From Tenrec ecaudatus (taxonomy: Eukaryota; Chordata; Mammalia; Afrosoricida; Tenrecidae), in the NCBI RefSeq assembly GCF_050624435.1, contig NC_134531.1, positions 253,780,812-253,844,811 on the forward strand: a stretch of DNA of 64,000 nucleotides, given 5' to 3'. Below the pieces are notes generated by a model that worked only from the letters and a program-made list of their open reading frames with translations, had not been told where the DNA came from and made no database searches. Both the position numbers and the translations under genes were made by a program. Shown piece by piece: positions 20,681 through 33,349 of this stretch. Position 1 is the stretch's first letter. Each line of letters opens with the position of its first letter.

Positions 20681-20926
20681 TCAAAAATCTTCAACTTTAC
20701 AGCAGGTGGAGGAATAAAAAAGATTGCAGAAGAAGGGTGCGTTTTCTGTCACTGAAACCACGACAGCTTCATTCCTGGTTTGGGGCTTCTGCTTGGGAAC
20801 TTGAGGTGGTGTTTCCGAAACCTGAAGGGCAGCCTTACTTAAATGACCGCGACTGGTAACTGAAACGCGCGATGGTTTAATATGTTGATAAAGTCCTGAC
20901 AACTTCGTTTCATGTTTTTTAATCAT
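20681..20926 (-). other. Open frame of 81 codons beside the CpG island, unidentified
   Basis: A minus-strand frame opening with MIKKHETKLSGLYQ lies about 150 bp outside the CpG-rich core, in repeat-free DNA. Its composition (Lys-, Ser- and Thr-rich, with a PPQVPKQKPQ stretch) is protein-like, unlike the frames inside the island. A possible splice donor (AA then GTAAGG) is embedded about a third of the way in. I do not recognise the protein; it may be chance. Confidence 0.2.
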
Positions 20927-20949
20927 TCTTGGAACAACTCAGTAAAATG

Positions 20950-22280
<1,331 letters not shown>

Positions 22281-23564
22281 GCGAGCTTGGAAGGTCGTAA
22301 AGCTCCGTGTTTCCTCCTACTGCGCGAACCCTCTACCCCAAAGGACACTGAACAAAGCAAGCACGGTTGAACCAGTTACTATTTGGAAAGGCTAAAAACA
22401 AGTGTATTTTGTAGTTACTAACTGATGTTCCTGAAATCGGGAAAGGTTTTAAGACTTTACAAGAAATGTCAAAATTTAGATGTCCTTCCACATTTTAAAA
22501 AATGTCTTATCGCTTGGTATGTAAAAGTGTGTGTGTGTGTGTGTGTAATCTAAAGGTCCCAGCCACTCCCAAGTGCTACCACGCGTAATCATTGAACCTT
22601 GTGCACAAGTGAGACGAACGCACATGCAATTGGTGGCGTAGTCTTGACTCGGGGAAGGAGAGACCCTAAGGGTCATTGCCTTCTGACTTAGGCACACCAA
22701 GAAGAGCAATGGCTGGATTGCGCGTTTCTAAGCAGAAGTCCTTTCAGAACCAGTTGGTGGCATTTCGCTCCCTGCTAAGCTACAACTGCTTTCAGAAACC
22801 CTTATAAGCAGCGCAAGGCACTGGTCTGAATTTCTTCTAGATGGATTTAACCCATTAATTTAAGTTAGCCCTGTTTTCTTCAACTAAATCCCATGCTGTC
22901 CCTCAAGATTCACCCGTGCTTTCTCTTTTGTAAATCCTTCTTTTTTCTCTGTGAATATATGAGAATAGGAGAAAAGCTAGGCGAACTGTTAAGGCCAAGT
23001 GCATTTCCCAATTCTAGCACTACTGTTTTATGGGAGAATTTCCATCAAAGGTACACTCATCACAAAACTCAAAGAGAGTGTGATAGCAAAGAAAGAATGG
23101 AGCAAACTGTTCCCTCCAGCTCAAAGGCCTTGGGAATAATTTATCTCCTCAAAGGAATGTGAAATGACTGCCAGATGTGTCCCTCTCTTGTACTGTGACC
23201 CAGCTCCTAGATCTTAGAGTCTGCTGAGAGAAGGGCTTATTCGGGAAGTTTTTCTGGGGATAAGCCTGCATGGGATCAGCAACATTTCTTATGAATTGTG
23301 GTTTTAAATAATAATTCCTTCAAGAAAAACACCAACAGGCTTCATATTTCTTCAATGGCTTTCTTCTTGCTTTATGGAAGGACACTGGGATCATGATAAG
23401 TAAAGTCCTCAATAGTGAAACTTTCTACAGTGTTGCTGATGATGCTACTATGCATAGTAGAGATGAACTATTGTTAATCCAGCTACAATCCCTTTCTTCA
23501 ATTGGGAAAGATTGTTCTATAGCCTTCTAGCACCAAAACTATTAGTGTAAAGAAATTTTTAAAC
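22281..23564. other. Non-repeat stretch with a (GT)n run at 22527-22546
   Basis: Single-copy-looking DNA downstream of the CpG island. Apart from the GT microsatellite, no exon, RNA gene or known repeat was identified. Confidence 0.4.
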
Positions 23565-23680
23565 ATTGCCATAGAGTAGTACTTCTGGTTCACAGTGGCC
23601 TCATACAACAGAGTGGGACTGCCCCCATAGGATTTCTGAGGTTGTATTCTACAGAAATATTGTGAGAGGCTCTTAGAAGG
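23565..23680 (-). repeat. AfroSINE fragment, minus strand
   Basis: 'acaacagagtgggactgccc' then 'ataggatttctgaggttgta' matches the 3' half of the SINE. The head is missing. Confidence 0.7.
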
Positions 23681-23769
23681 ATTAAGGTCCCAAGAAGTAG
23701 CACCAGGAGTCTTACTAAGATCTGAATGCATCCTATGGTTATTCACACAGAAAATACACACTGGACGCA

Positions 23770-23905
23770 TGGACCGACACAGTGGCTGCAACAGTGGACT
23801 CAAACCTAAGAACAACTGTGGGATGGCTCGGGACTGGGCAGTATTTTGTTCTGTTCAACGTAGGGTCACTGGGAATTGAACCAACAGCCGCAATAATGGT
23901 GAAAA
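23770..23905 (+). mobile_element. BovB/RTE-type LINE, 3' tail fragment
   Basis: 'gaccgacacagtggctgcaa', 'gactgggcagtattttgttc' and 'gtagggtcactgggaattga' match the last 130 bp of the sense-strand copies. Confidence 0.75.
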
Positions 23906-23918
23906 AAACTATGAAATT

Positions 23919-23997
23919 ACAGCAGCAGAAGGTAGCCTATGAAATTTTTTCTAGAAATCACAGCAGCAGAAGGTAGCCTGTGAAAATTTTTCTAGCC
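23919..23997. repeat. Two-copy 41-bp tandem duplication
   Basis: CAGCAGCAGAAGGTAGCCT starts at both 23920 and 23961, and both copies continue into an AATTTTTTCTAG-like end with few differences. Recent local duplication. Confidence 0.85.
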
Positions 23998-24214
23998 ACC
24001 AACAAATGAAATTTCAAGAGGAAAAACTGCTTCAAATTAATATAATTTCTCTCATAACAAGAATATGCTCAATAATAGAGAATAAACCATTTTTACTACA
24101 ATGCACCAAATGTTTTTATGATAACCATGTAAAATAAGAATGATCAGAATTCCTAATTATAGGGCACTTATCTGAAACACTACTACAAAGAGTGTGTGTT
24201 TAGGTGTCAATATA

Positions 24215-24325
24215 GGGTGACATGTTTATATAGCCCTAAAGAATTAGTCTTGGGAACCCAAAGAGACAGTTCTACTCTGTCCTGTAGGGTCGAGATGAGT
24301 CATAATTGGCTTGATGGTAGTGTTT
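24215..24325 (+). repeat. AfroSINE fragment, plus strand
   Basis: Head trace 'tagccctaaagaattagtc' is followed by 'cagttctactctgtcctgta' and 'gatgagtcataattggct'. The middle is deleted. Confidence 0.7.
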
Positions 24326-24550
24326 GATTTTGATTCTCTTAAAAAAAAATATTAGCAATAAAGAGCTGGGGGAAAGACCGGACATCTTTCTATTAGACTA
24401 GTATGCATAGAAATGATATTACAAAATCATTATTATATGAAAATCTATCAAAGAGCATATTCCCCAAAAGTATTATAGAAGCAGTTAAGCAGTTAGCAGG
24501 AAACTAGATTGGTTTTCATCTATCTCTGAGGATATTAGTGATATTGACTT

Positions 24551-24741
24551 AGATTCACTGCCCTGGAGCTGATTCTGACTCATAGAGATCCTGTAAAACA
24601 GAGTAGAACTGCCCCTTTCGATTTCTGAGTCTACGCATCTTTTCTGGAGTAGAAAGCCTCGTCTTTCACCTTTGTGGGGGCTGGTGAGTTCAAACTTCTG
24701 ACTGTGGTTAGCAGCCCAATTTGTAGCCCACGAAGCCCCCA
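24551..24741 (-). repeat. AfroSINE, minus strand
   Basis: 'ctgattctgactcataga', 'cagagtagaactgccccttt', 'agaaagcctcgtctttcacc' and the reversed head 'cccacgaagccccc'. Nearly full length. Confidence 0.85.
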
Positions 24742-24839
24742 AAGCGGTAACTTGTTTAACTCATTTTTCCATTCTGTGTCAATACTCATATTTATATCTA
24801 GAAGTTTACACTTAAACTTGAATTCTTTCTCTTCAAAAA

Positions 24840-24960
24840 GAGCCTCACAGATTATAAAACCTTCAGAGCCACAAAACTCAGGTTCTGTCCCTGATTACCT
24901 ACTTACTGGGTGTCAAATTACCTGCTCATTCCTACTAACGCCAGGATGAATGATATGTGC
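24840..24960. repeat. Possible MIR fragment
   Basis: 'actcaggttctgtccctgat' and 'gggtgtcaaattacctgct' resemble the MIR core. Weak. Confidence 0.35.
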
Positions 24961-25389
24961 TATCCCAGGTCTGACACGGGAGACAGGTGCCGTACACTGG
25001 AATTTTTCCTATGGCATAGATTGAAGATGGATTTCCAGCTCAGTGGAAAAGGTTTGGGGAGAGCTCTCTAAACGAGTGACCGCTGACTTGTTCTTCCTGT
25101 GACCTGGTGACCTGCAGCTCAAATGCTCATTTGATACAAGAAAGTCTAACTTCCTGACTTTCCCCTAAATTAATATCTTAGTAAGTCACAGTGCCACTAG
25201 GCCCCACGTCTCGGGACTTCCCTGTGCATAGTACACCATGCTGTAACCGAATCACCATTCTCGAAGCACACGCACTACACTCAGAACTAAGCGAACAGGC
25301 CCTCTGCGCTGGTCTCCACAGCATTTAAACAATATCCACTTTCGGGCCGAACTTCTGTACTTCTCATAACCAGAAACAAACAGAACCAA

Positions 25390-25545
25390 GGCGGTGAGTG
25401 GATGCCAACAGCTAGTGACCCGCTAGGTTTCCAAGGCTGCGATCTTCACAGAGCAGGCTGCCCCACCTTCCTCGACCGCACGGCTCCTGGGCTCGAACCG
25501 CGCTGTGCTTCCTGCGTGGCAGGTGGCCGAAGGCTAGTAAGACAG
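25390..25545 (-). repeat. Degenerate AfroSINE, minus strand
   Basis: 'ctaggtttccaaggctgcga' and 'ggctcctgggctcgaaccg' keep the SINE order, with unusually many CpGs for a repeat of this divergence. Confidence 0.5.
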
Positions 25546-26089
25546 CTGTCAGCATCGAGAAGAGCATCGGCCCATGAAAGGCAAGCAGATGGATGGGGCA
25601 CTTCGCAAGCTCCCTCCTAGAAGAATGGCTGCGCATAGCCAGAGGAGGCAAGGCCATGCTGCCAGGGCAGCCAAAAGCTAATAGGGTCCTGAACAGAAGC
25701 GCTCAATTAGGAGATGGGAGGAGGGGAGGTACACCCTCCCCTTTGTCTTTGTTTATTTAGCTCACGTTTTTATTATGAACTGCCACAGAAAATAAGGATG
25801 GAGGGGAGCGGTTTTTGTTTTGCATTCTGTGCCGGTTTGTTCCACAGCAAAAGGGCTCAGTATTGCCGCTTCAGTGAAAGCAGATGGTGGGACTTTTAGG
25901 TAATTGGTTTTTCAGACCTCTACGTAGTTGTATTGTTTAACAGTTTATTGTTCTCGGAACATGTGGGGGTGGAGAGCTTTCAAACATGCACCTTTTAATG
26001 CGTAAATGAAGATCTGTTCATGAGATACCTCTCAGTCCTGGAACTCATATTAGTGAGTTCGATTCTCAGCCAAACGTAGGCCTATGCAG
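25546..26089. other. Non-repeat stretch, nothing recognised
   Basis: The stretch 25740-25900 looks single-copy, but no exon or element can be supported. Confidence 0.4.
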
Positions 26090-26320
26090 GGAACAGTAAC
26101 ACTGGGGAAGGAAGGGCTCATCAGAACAATCGGCCGTGAAATAAAAAGAGCGACATCCACCCAGGGTAAAGCTCAAAAGGCAGAAAGGGATAGAGAAGGA
26201 GGCACAGAAACGTGAAACAGAGGCGCTGTGAGGAGTGTGCATCATGGGGATTGTAATCAATATCACAAAACAAAATGTAACTGAATGGTTGAATGGAAAC
26301 CAAATTGTACTGTAAATTTT
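26090..26320 (+). repeat. Old L1-type LINE 3' fragment
   Basis: 'gggattgtaatcaatatcac', 'aaaacaaaatgtaactgaat' and 'actgtaaattttcactc' parallel the tail at 63420-63530. Diverged and noncoding. Confidence 0.5.
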
Positions 26321-26389
26321 CACTCAAATCCCAGTGAAAGTTGAGAGAGTGAGAGAGATGAGAGAGTCTAATCCAAATATACATATTCA

Positions 26390-26520
26390 CTACCATCAAG
26401 CCATTCTAACTCATGGCAACCCTATAGAACAGGCCAGAAATGCCCTTGTGGGTTTCTGAGACGGTAGCTCTTTATGGAGGAGTACTGGTGGTTTCGAACG
26501 ACTGAGACATTGCCATTAAG
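26390..26520 (-). repeat. AfroSINE, minus strand, partial
   Basis: 'catcaagccattctaactca', 'ggcaaccctatagaacaggc' and 'gccctt gtgggtttctgag' (one space added) match the 3' half of the SINE. Confidence 0.8.
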
Positions 26521-27509
26521 GGAGATGTAATAATACCTAAAAGGAAGAGGTGTTCTCCCCATACTGGAAAATTTGCTAGCATAAAATGCTGTACTATAAA
26601 AAATATGTAAGTCGAAGAAATATTACTTAGGCCAAAATGATTATAAACTATATTCCAAAATAGTGTTTACACCAAGTCAGTTCGATGTGTCTTTAGCCTG
26701 AGTCTAATGCTGTCTGCAATGGAAAGCTATATGCAGAAAAGTAACTTTTACTAATTCATCTTCACAAGCATGGGATAGATGATGGCTCAGAGTAATACAC
26801 TCTTATATACATTAGCTCCTATAGTCTATTTCCCCAAAATATTTCATCTGTGCACCCAAGCTAGGAGCTGTGTTATTCACTTCTAATATGTAATTTTAAT
26901 GGCTCTATTTTCTAGTGAGCAATTCTTTTTAAATTTCTGAACTAACAGTATTAGTCTGCAGCACAGTTTTTATTTGTCACAGCTTCATGAAACCACACTT
27001 AGAGTAAATGATAATGGGTTTATGAATTGAGTTTCTTCTTTTCTCTATTTGAAGTGTTCTAAAAGGCAGTGTGCCAGGGGCCGGAGTTTCTTTCCATGGG
27101 CACTTTGTTTCCAGTTTGATTGGGTGTAATCATTTAAGCACAGGGCATAAAAGCAGCTGTGAATGCGAGCAAATGTCCTGACTCCAGAGAGAAAGCAGCT
27201 GGAAATGCGAGAGCCTGTCATAGAAGGCGAGCCAGCAGTCATTTGCGCTCACTGAGGACTGACCTAATTCTAAAATTAAAAAGTTTGGAGTTTTTGGTTT
27301 GGTTTGGTTTGGTTTGTTTATTTACATCGAATGGAATTCACCCACGTGGGTTATAAGCTGGAGTGGTGAAGTACTAAATATAGAGTTGAATGCTAACTTG
27401 ATGTATTTCTCTATGGAAATTCCCATGTTGTGCTCCATTGTACAATAATGAAGTTTAAAGAAATTTTCAGAAAATCTCATAAAATATTTCATAAAATAGT
27501 AAAGAAAAT
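26521..27509. other. Non-repeat stretch with a (GGTTT)n run at 27296-27317
   Basis: Apart from the short pentanucleotide repeat, no exon or repeat was recognised. Confidence 0.4.
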
Positions 27510-27620
27510 CCACATGGTGTTGGCAAGCCCGCCGAGTGGACTCTGACGCGGCGGCCCTCAGAGAGGGTTTCTGAGGCTCTTGAAGCGCTAGGCGAGCACA
27601 CGGCTGCACCTTTCACTCGA
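27510..27620 (-). repeat. Degenerate AfroSINE fragment, minus strand
   Basis: 'ccgagtggactctgacgcgg' and 'gagagggtttctgaggctc' follow the 3' half of the SINE. CpG-rich and poorly conserved. Confidence 0.4.
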
Positions 27621-27929
27621 GCGTCACTATGCAGGACAGAATAATGCCATTCAGTGGTCACACTTTCATTTGGAAAGATTTATAAAAATGCATCAAACCA
27701 CAACCTGACTGGCTTGGTAAGTGATGAGCAAAGCACAATTCATGAAACATTTTTATCCAGTCAATACAGCCACCTGAATTTTTCTTCACATTTTCCAGTC
27801 AAGTTTTTATCGGTAACAACAAAATAAAAAGGGGAATCACTGAGCCTACAAACAGAAGACAAAACGTTAGCTCTTGTTCTTATATTTGCCCCTTCTTACA
27901 CATTCTGGGAAATGTACAAAGACTAGGAG
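27621..27929. other. Non-repeat stretch, nothing recognised
   Basis: No feature supported. Confidence 0.35.
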
Positions 27930-28890
27930 TTAGAAAGCCAAACTGGATTTATCAGCGTATCCTAAACTGAAAGAGCTAAAGAAAAAATTCAAGCCTCCAG
28001 TTGCAATATGGAAAGATTCTATGGGGAAGATATCGAATGATGCAGGAAGCATCAAACAAAGATGTAAAGAATGCATAGAGTCATTATGCATCAACGAATT
28101 AGTCAACATTTAACGATATCAAGAGGTTGCAGATGACCAAGAATCAGTGGTCCTGAAGGGAGAAATTCAAGCTGCATTAAAGGCATTGGTGAAAAAACAA
28201 GGCTCCAGAAATTGGTAAAATGCCAATTGAACTATTTCAACCAGCTGGTGAAAAACTGGAAGCCCTCTAAGTGAAATTTGGAAGAGCACCAATTGCCTGG
28301 AAATCCATATTTGTACCCATTCCAAAGAAATGTGATCCAACAGAATATGCAAATTAAAGAACAATATCACTGATATCATATGCAAGTAAAATTTTGCTGA
28401 AACCATCTTATAGCGGTTGCAACAGTCCATTGATAGGGAGTTGCCAGAAATTCAAGCTCGATTTAATAGAGAACGTTGCTGATGTCAAAAAGATCTTGGT
28501 TGAAAGCAGAGATTACCAGAAAAATGTTTACTTGTGTTTTAGTGACTGTGAAAATGCATTGGGCTTTGAGGACCATAAGCAACTACAGATACCCTTGATA
28601 TTCATGGAAATTCCAGAACACCTACCTGTGCACATGCTTAGCCTATACTTGGATCAAGAAGTGTGCAAACAGAGCAAGGGAATAATGTGCTTCAGAGTTG
28701 TGTCCTCTCACCGTATTTATTCAATCTCTATGCCGAGCAAATAATCAGGGAAGCTGGAATAAGTGTAGAATGAGGCATCAGGTTTGGAGGGAGGCTTATG
28801 CACTGATAACTGGAAATCTGCAGATGACACGACGTTGCTTGCTCAAAATGAGGACTTCAAGGACTTGCTGATGAAGATCAGTCTTCAGTA
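27930..28890 (+). mobile_element. BovB/RTE-type LINE, reverse-transcriptase region, plus strand
   Basis: Best coding remnant on the + strand. The frame at 28394-28744 holds reverse-transcriptase motif A in degraded form (YLCFSDCENALGF, where one conserved Asp is kept and the second is replaced). After a frameshift near 28700, traces of FNLYAEQIIREAG and then ADDTTLLA, the catalytic motif C region, appear at about 28820-28843. Multiple stops and frameshifts make it non-functional. Both the 5' endonuclease domain and the 3' tail are missing. Confidence 0.85.
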
Positions 28891-29649
28891 GGGATTACAT
28901 ACATATGACCCAAATCCTCACAAGTGGACCATCCCCCGGCACTATCTCCAACAATGTTCTGCTTTCATTCATTAGCCCATCAGTATTTGACAAGATTTGC
29001 ATTCTATGCATACGATTTTCTGTGTTAAATTCTTCAGAAGTGGACAGCCTATTGCTTCTGCTTCTTCTCAATCTGGAAGCTCTGTTGAAATCGGTCCACT
29101 TTGGGTGACCATTCTGACATTTTAAAAACAGTGAGATTGCTTTCAGCATCCCGGCAACACAAAAAAACTAACAAAGTACAACAAAGTGCCAGACAAGCGG
29201 TGGTGGCGCTCATATCAAATACTATTATATTTGTTCACCCCATAGGGGATTCCTGGGTCTTAACTGCCAAACCACTGGGAATCTTGGCCCAACTACACAG
29301 ACACAATACCTACCTATCAGAGTCAAGAACACCGCAAATAGGAGCCAAGAGAAGAAAGACCATCAGCCTGGATTGTGGCTGAGGGCCACAAACAGTTGAA
29401 GAAGAACATACAATTATCATTACCGTGACAGTACTGACGTCGGCGCTCTCCATTTTAAATGAACAGCAAGCAGTGCCCAAACACTGCTCAAAGAACATTG
29501 CTCCAAGAGCTGCTTTTCCCATGTTGTCAGCATGATGAAAGCTACAGAAGAAGCTTTTAAGAAACAAAGAGTCACCGGAGATGAGGCCGGTATTTACCAG
29601 AATATCCAGAGAGAAAGGTTCAACTTAAAACGTGGCTTCTGAGAGTGTC
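28891..29649. other. Intervening DNA, possibly with an old dispersed repeat
   Basis: 28940-29215 ('tctccaacaatgttctgct', 'ctggaagctctgttgaaatc', 'agcatcccggcaacac') has the feel of an old afrotherian repeat, but I cannot name it. 29400-29640 contains a perfect CRE-like TGACGTCG and no recognised exon. Confidence 0.3.
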
Positions 29650-31794
29650 CGCTACCTGCTGCTGTTGTTCCGACCCATGGCGGCCTTGAGGCTTAAGCAC
29701 AACAGAAAGAAACCCCGGCCCGTCACAAACCATCCTCACCATGGTTCCTACCCTTGAGCCCATTCTCGCAGCCATGGTGTCACTCCATCTCCTTGAGGGC
29801 CTTCCGGAAGCTTCTCCGCTGCCCCTTCACTTTCCCAAACACGATGTCCTTTTCCGGGAGCCAGTGTCTCCTGACAACCTGTCAAAAGTACGTAAGACCA
29901 AGTCTCACCCTCCTGACCTCTAAGGAGCACTCTGGCCATACTTCTTCCAAGACACATCGGTTTGTCCTTTTGGCAGTTTGTGGAACTTTCGATATTGTCC
30001 TCCAGCACCACAATTCAAATGCATCAATTCTTCTTTGGTTCTCTTTATTCAATGTCCTACATAAAACTGAAAGTAGCATGGCTTAGGTTAGGTGAACCTC
30101 AGTCCTCAAAGTACAATATCCTTGTTTTGCAGTACTCTGAAGTGCTCTTATGCGGCAGATAAATCAAATGCAGCCTGTCATTTGATCTCTTGACTTTGGT
30201 TTCCATGAGCATTGATTGTGAATTCAGGCATGACAAAATCTTTGGCGATTTCCACCTTTTCTCTATTTATCATGTTACCTATTGATTGTTCCAGTTGTAA
30301 GAGATTTTGGTCTTCACCACATTGAATTGAGTCCTAATCCATATTGAAGCCTGCAATCCTTGATCTCCATCAGCAAGTGCTTCAGGTTCTCCTGAATTTC
30401 AGCAGTAGTGTCATCAGCATATGGCAGATGGTTGATTAATAAGCCTTCTTCCAATCCTGATGCCAAATTCTCCTTCATATAATCCAACGTCTCTGATGAT
30501 TTGCTCAGCATACAGATTGGAAAAATACGGTGAGAGGATACAACCCTTTGCACACCTTTCCTGATTTTAAACCCTGCAGTATTCCCTCGTTCGATTTGCA
30601 CAACTGCCTTTGTTCCTCACCTCATGAATACAATGACGTGTTCCAGAATGTCCATTCTTTCCAAGGTTATCTATAGTTTGTTATAATCCAGACAGTTGAA
30701 TACCTTGGCAAAGTCAAGAAAGCACAAATGAACACCTGTCAGGTATTCTCTGCTTTCAGCCAAGATCCATCTGACATCAGCAATGATATCCCTTATTCCA
30801 TGTACTCTTCTGAATCCAGCCTGAACCTCTGGCAGCTCCCTGCCAATGTACTGCTACCTCTGTTGCTGGATAATCTTCAGGAAAAAAAATACTGGCACGT
30901 GATATCAGTGATATTGTTCTATAATCTGAGCATTCTGTTGGGTCACCTTTCTATGGAATGAGCACAAAGATAGATCTCCTCCAGTCAGTTGGCCAGGTAA
31001 CGATCTTCCAAATTTCCTGGCAGAGCTGACAGAGTGCTTCTAGTGGTGGAATGACCACTAACTAGTTCCTTTTGATCCAGTGAGTCTGTGTATTAGTTTC
31101 ATCTCTCTCTTTTTTTTTGCTTCCTGCTTCATTCAGTATTTTTCCCATAGCATCTCTCTATCTCTCAACATTGAGTTTTTTTTTCTTTAGCTCTTTCAGA
31201 TAAAGCTATGCTGTGCATGTTCTTCACTTTGGGTTTTCTAATTAGAGGTCTTTGCACATTTTATTGTAATATTAGACTTTGACTTCTCAAGCTACCCTTT
31301 AAACTTTTTTATTCAGCTCTTTGACTTCGTCATTCTGCCATTTGCTTTAGTTACTCTACAATTAAGAGCGCGTTTGAGTCTCTTCTGATATCCACCTTCA
31401 TCTTTTATTTCTTTCCTGCCTTCTTCATGACCTTTCGCTTTCTCGTAAATGATGTTCTGATGTCCTCATTAGGTCTTCTGTCATTAGCTTCAATGCAGCA
31501 AAGCTGTTTTGAAGATGTTCTTGAAATCCAGGTGGCATAGACACAAGGGCATATGTTGGCTTTCATGAACTTAATCTTCAGCTATATCTGGACCTTACAT
31601 AGGGGCTATTGGTGGACTGGTCCACAGTCACCCCCTGGTCTGGTTTCATCTGATATTGAGCTGATATCGAGCTTCTCCACAGTGTTTTACCACAGATGCA
31701 GTCCATTTGATGTCTATGTATTTCATCTGGAGAAATCCATGTGTATATAATCGCCATTTGTATTTATGAAAAAAAGGTATTTTCTATGAACAAG
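29650..31794 (-). mobile_element. BovB/RTE-type LINE, minus strand, left segment (tail to endonuclease end)
   Basis: Longest RTE copy. The 3' tail is at the left ('ttgttccgacccatggcg'), followed by the 3' UTR, the reverse-transcriptase region, and part of the endonuclease-side sequence at the right. The frame on the complement of 30314-30601 keeps an intact YADDTT catalytic box flanked by family-like residues (HLPYADDTTAEIQENL). Other parts are frameshifted. It is interrupted at 31797 by a Tigger-like element and resumes at 32425. Confidence 0.9.
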
Positions 31795-31796
31795 TA

Positions 31797-32422
31797 CTGT
31801 ATATACTCATGTATAAGCCAAGTTTTCAACACAAAAAATGTGCTGAAAAACTGGGGTTTGGCTTATACACGGATCGGTGGTAGTATTAGTAATGCTATGG
31901 ATGGCGGTGAAGACTGCGCTTTGTATGAAAATGACAGCAGTGATGGTGATGACAGCGATCTCAGTGAGGACAGTGTCTATGATGACCTCACACCAGCTGA
32001 AGCTCTGCATTGGGATACGAATGATGAGGAGGAATCCAGTTTTGAAGGATTTTAACTCTTTACATTTTAGCTTGGTTGCTGATTGAGTTCAGGGAATAGT
32101 ACTCTTAAGGTATCATTGTTGAGACCTTATTGTTTTTGTTGAACCTATTTTCCACTTCCTGTGCTCGTTTACTAATGTTAAATGACTTGCTGTCCTTTTA
32201 TTTATGGTTTTTATTTAAAATAAATATTTAAATACATTACCCCACTATGTCTCAATTTTTAGTAATTTTATTTTCATTTGTTTTGATTATTGAACCTTAC
32301 TAATAGCTTCTGCATTTTCCACCCTAGGCTTATACTTGAGTCAATCAGTCTTTCAGGTTTCCCAGGTAATAATTAGGTACCTCCGCTTATACTCGGGTCA
32401 GCTTATATTTGAGTATATACGG
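31797..32422 (+). mobile_element. Pogo/Tigger-like DNA transposon, plus strand, internally deleted
   Basis: TA target duplications (31795-31796, 32423-32424) bound inverted repeats starting CTGTATATACTC on the left and CCGTATATACTC on the right in reverse. The subterminal 5' region (31806-31872) folds into nested inverted repeats. The retained gene piece (31895-32055) encodes only the acidic transposase tail, ending EESSFEGF and a stop. This matches the minus-strand copy at 10453-11655. DNA-binding and catalytic domains are missing, so the element is non-autonomous. The 3' UTR is intact to the right repeat. Confidence 0.85.
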
Positions 32423-32424
32423 TA

Positions 32425-32485
32425 GTTGGTTTTACAAAATTCTATTATGTGATTTTCTAACTATTGTTCCTTCTTAGACCAGCTC
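32425..32485 (-). mobile_element. BovB/RTE-type LINE, right segment of the interrupted copy
   Basis: 'gttggttttacaaaattcta' continues the RTE sequence that stops at 31794. Joining the flanks and dropping one TA gives an uninterrupted RTE segment. Confidence 0.75.
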
Positions 32486-32654
32486 CTCCTGGGTCATTTA
32501 AATTCAACCCAAAGCTGTAAGCTCAGAAAATTAACATGACTACTTTTGGGGAACCTCAAAAGGTAAATCTTGATAGATTTTCTCTAAGAACACAAAAGGA
32601 TCACCAGGATTTACAATGAAGAATTTTTTAAAAATTCAAAACTGCATTGGTAAG

Positions 32655-33171
32655 TGTGTTAGTCTGGGTACTTTAGAGAAACAAATCCACATAAACTCAT
32701 GTATAAGAGAGAGTTTTATATAAAGGTTAAGTGTGCATCAAGAAAACATCCCAACCCAGTGTTGCCCAAGTCCACAAGTCCAACCGTAAGCCATATGTTT
32801 GAGACCAATCCACAAAGTCCTCCTCTATCTCACAAAACAGGCGCAATGATGCCAACTACAGGAGGAAAACCGAGTCAGTGAACATGTAAGCATCTCAGGG
32901 ATGGCAGGGGTCTCCACACAGCTGCTCCAGCACCCAGGGCTGCATCGGGGTAGGTTCATGTTGCTTCTCCTTGGGAATGTCTTGCAGGAAGTTAGCCTTG
33001 CCAGCTGAAGCAGGGAACTGGCTAAGGCAGCTGTACCCTGGTCTGATCATCACAAAGCAAGAGACCCAAGAACTCGAAAGTCGAGGCTAACAGAGCCATT
33101 TATCCCTCCACCCTTCAATTAACCCCACATGTGTTTATCAGCCAGGTTGGCACAATAAACTAACTACCTCA
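32655..33171 (+). mobile_element. Solo LTR of an endogenous-retrovirus-like family, about 517 bp
   Basis: Begins TGTGTTAGTCTGGG and ends CTAACTACCTCA, with flanking GTAAG and GTGAG (five-base duplication, one mismatch). Length and terminal TGTG...CA structure match the copy at 39628-40145. No internal retroviral genes are present. Orientation is inferred only from TG...CA. Confidence 0.7.
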
Positions 33172-33349
33172 GTGAGAAAAGGGACATGAGAGTTACACCA
33201 ACAATTCACCTACCAGGGTAGCAAGGGCTTTCCTTCCTAAGAGAAAGGGAAAAGACCCTGAAAAATAGTTTTTTTCTGGGAAAAAATTTAAAAATGGAAA
33301 CACTGCCTCCAGAAGTGTACAGGCATAGATGAAGGAAATGCTAAGGAAC

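Noticed and set aside
28394..28744. 116-codon frame as a host protein
   Set aside because: Contains degraded reverse-transcriptase motif A and continues, after a frameshift, into further RTE motifs. It is a LINE fragment.
31741..32055. 104-codon frame with a highly acidic C-terminus as a host gene
   Set aside because: It lies inside the Tigger-like element, and the acidic part is repeated in the antisense of 11068-11250. It is a transposase tail remnant, and its first half is RTE sequence and transposon terminal repeat.
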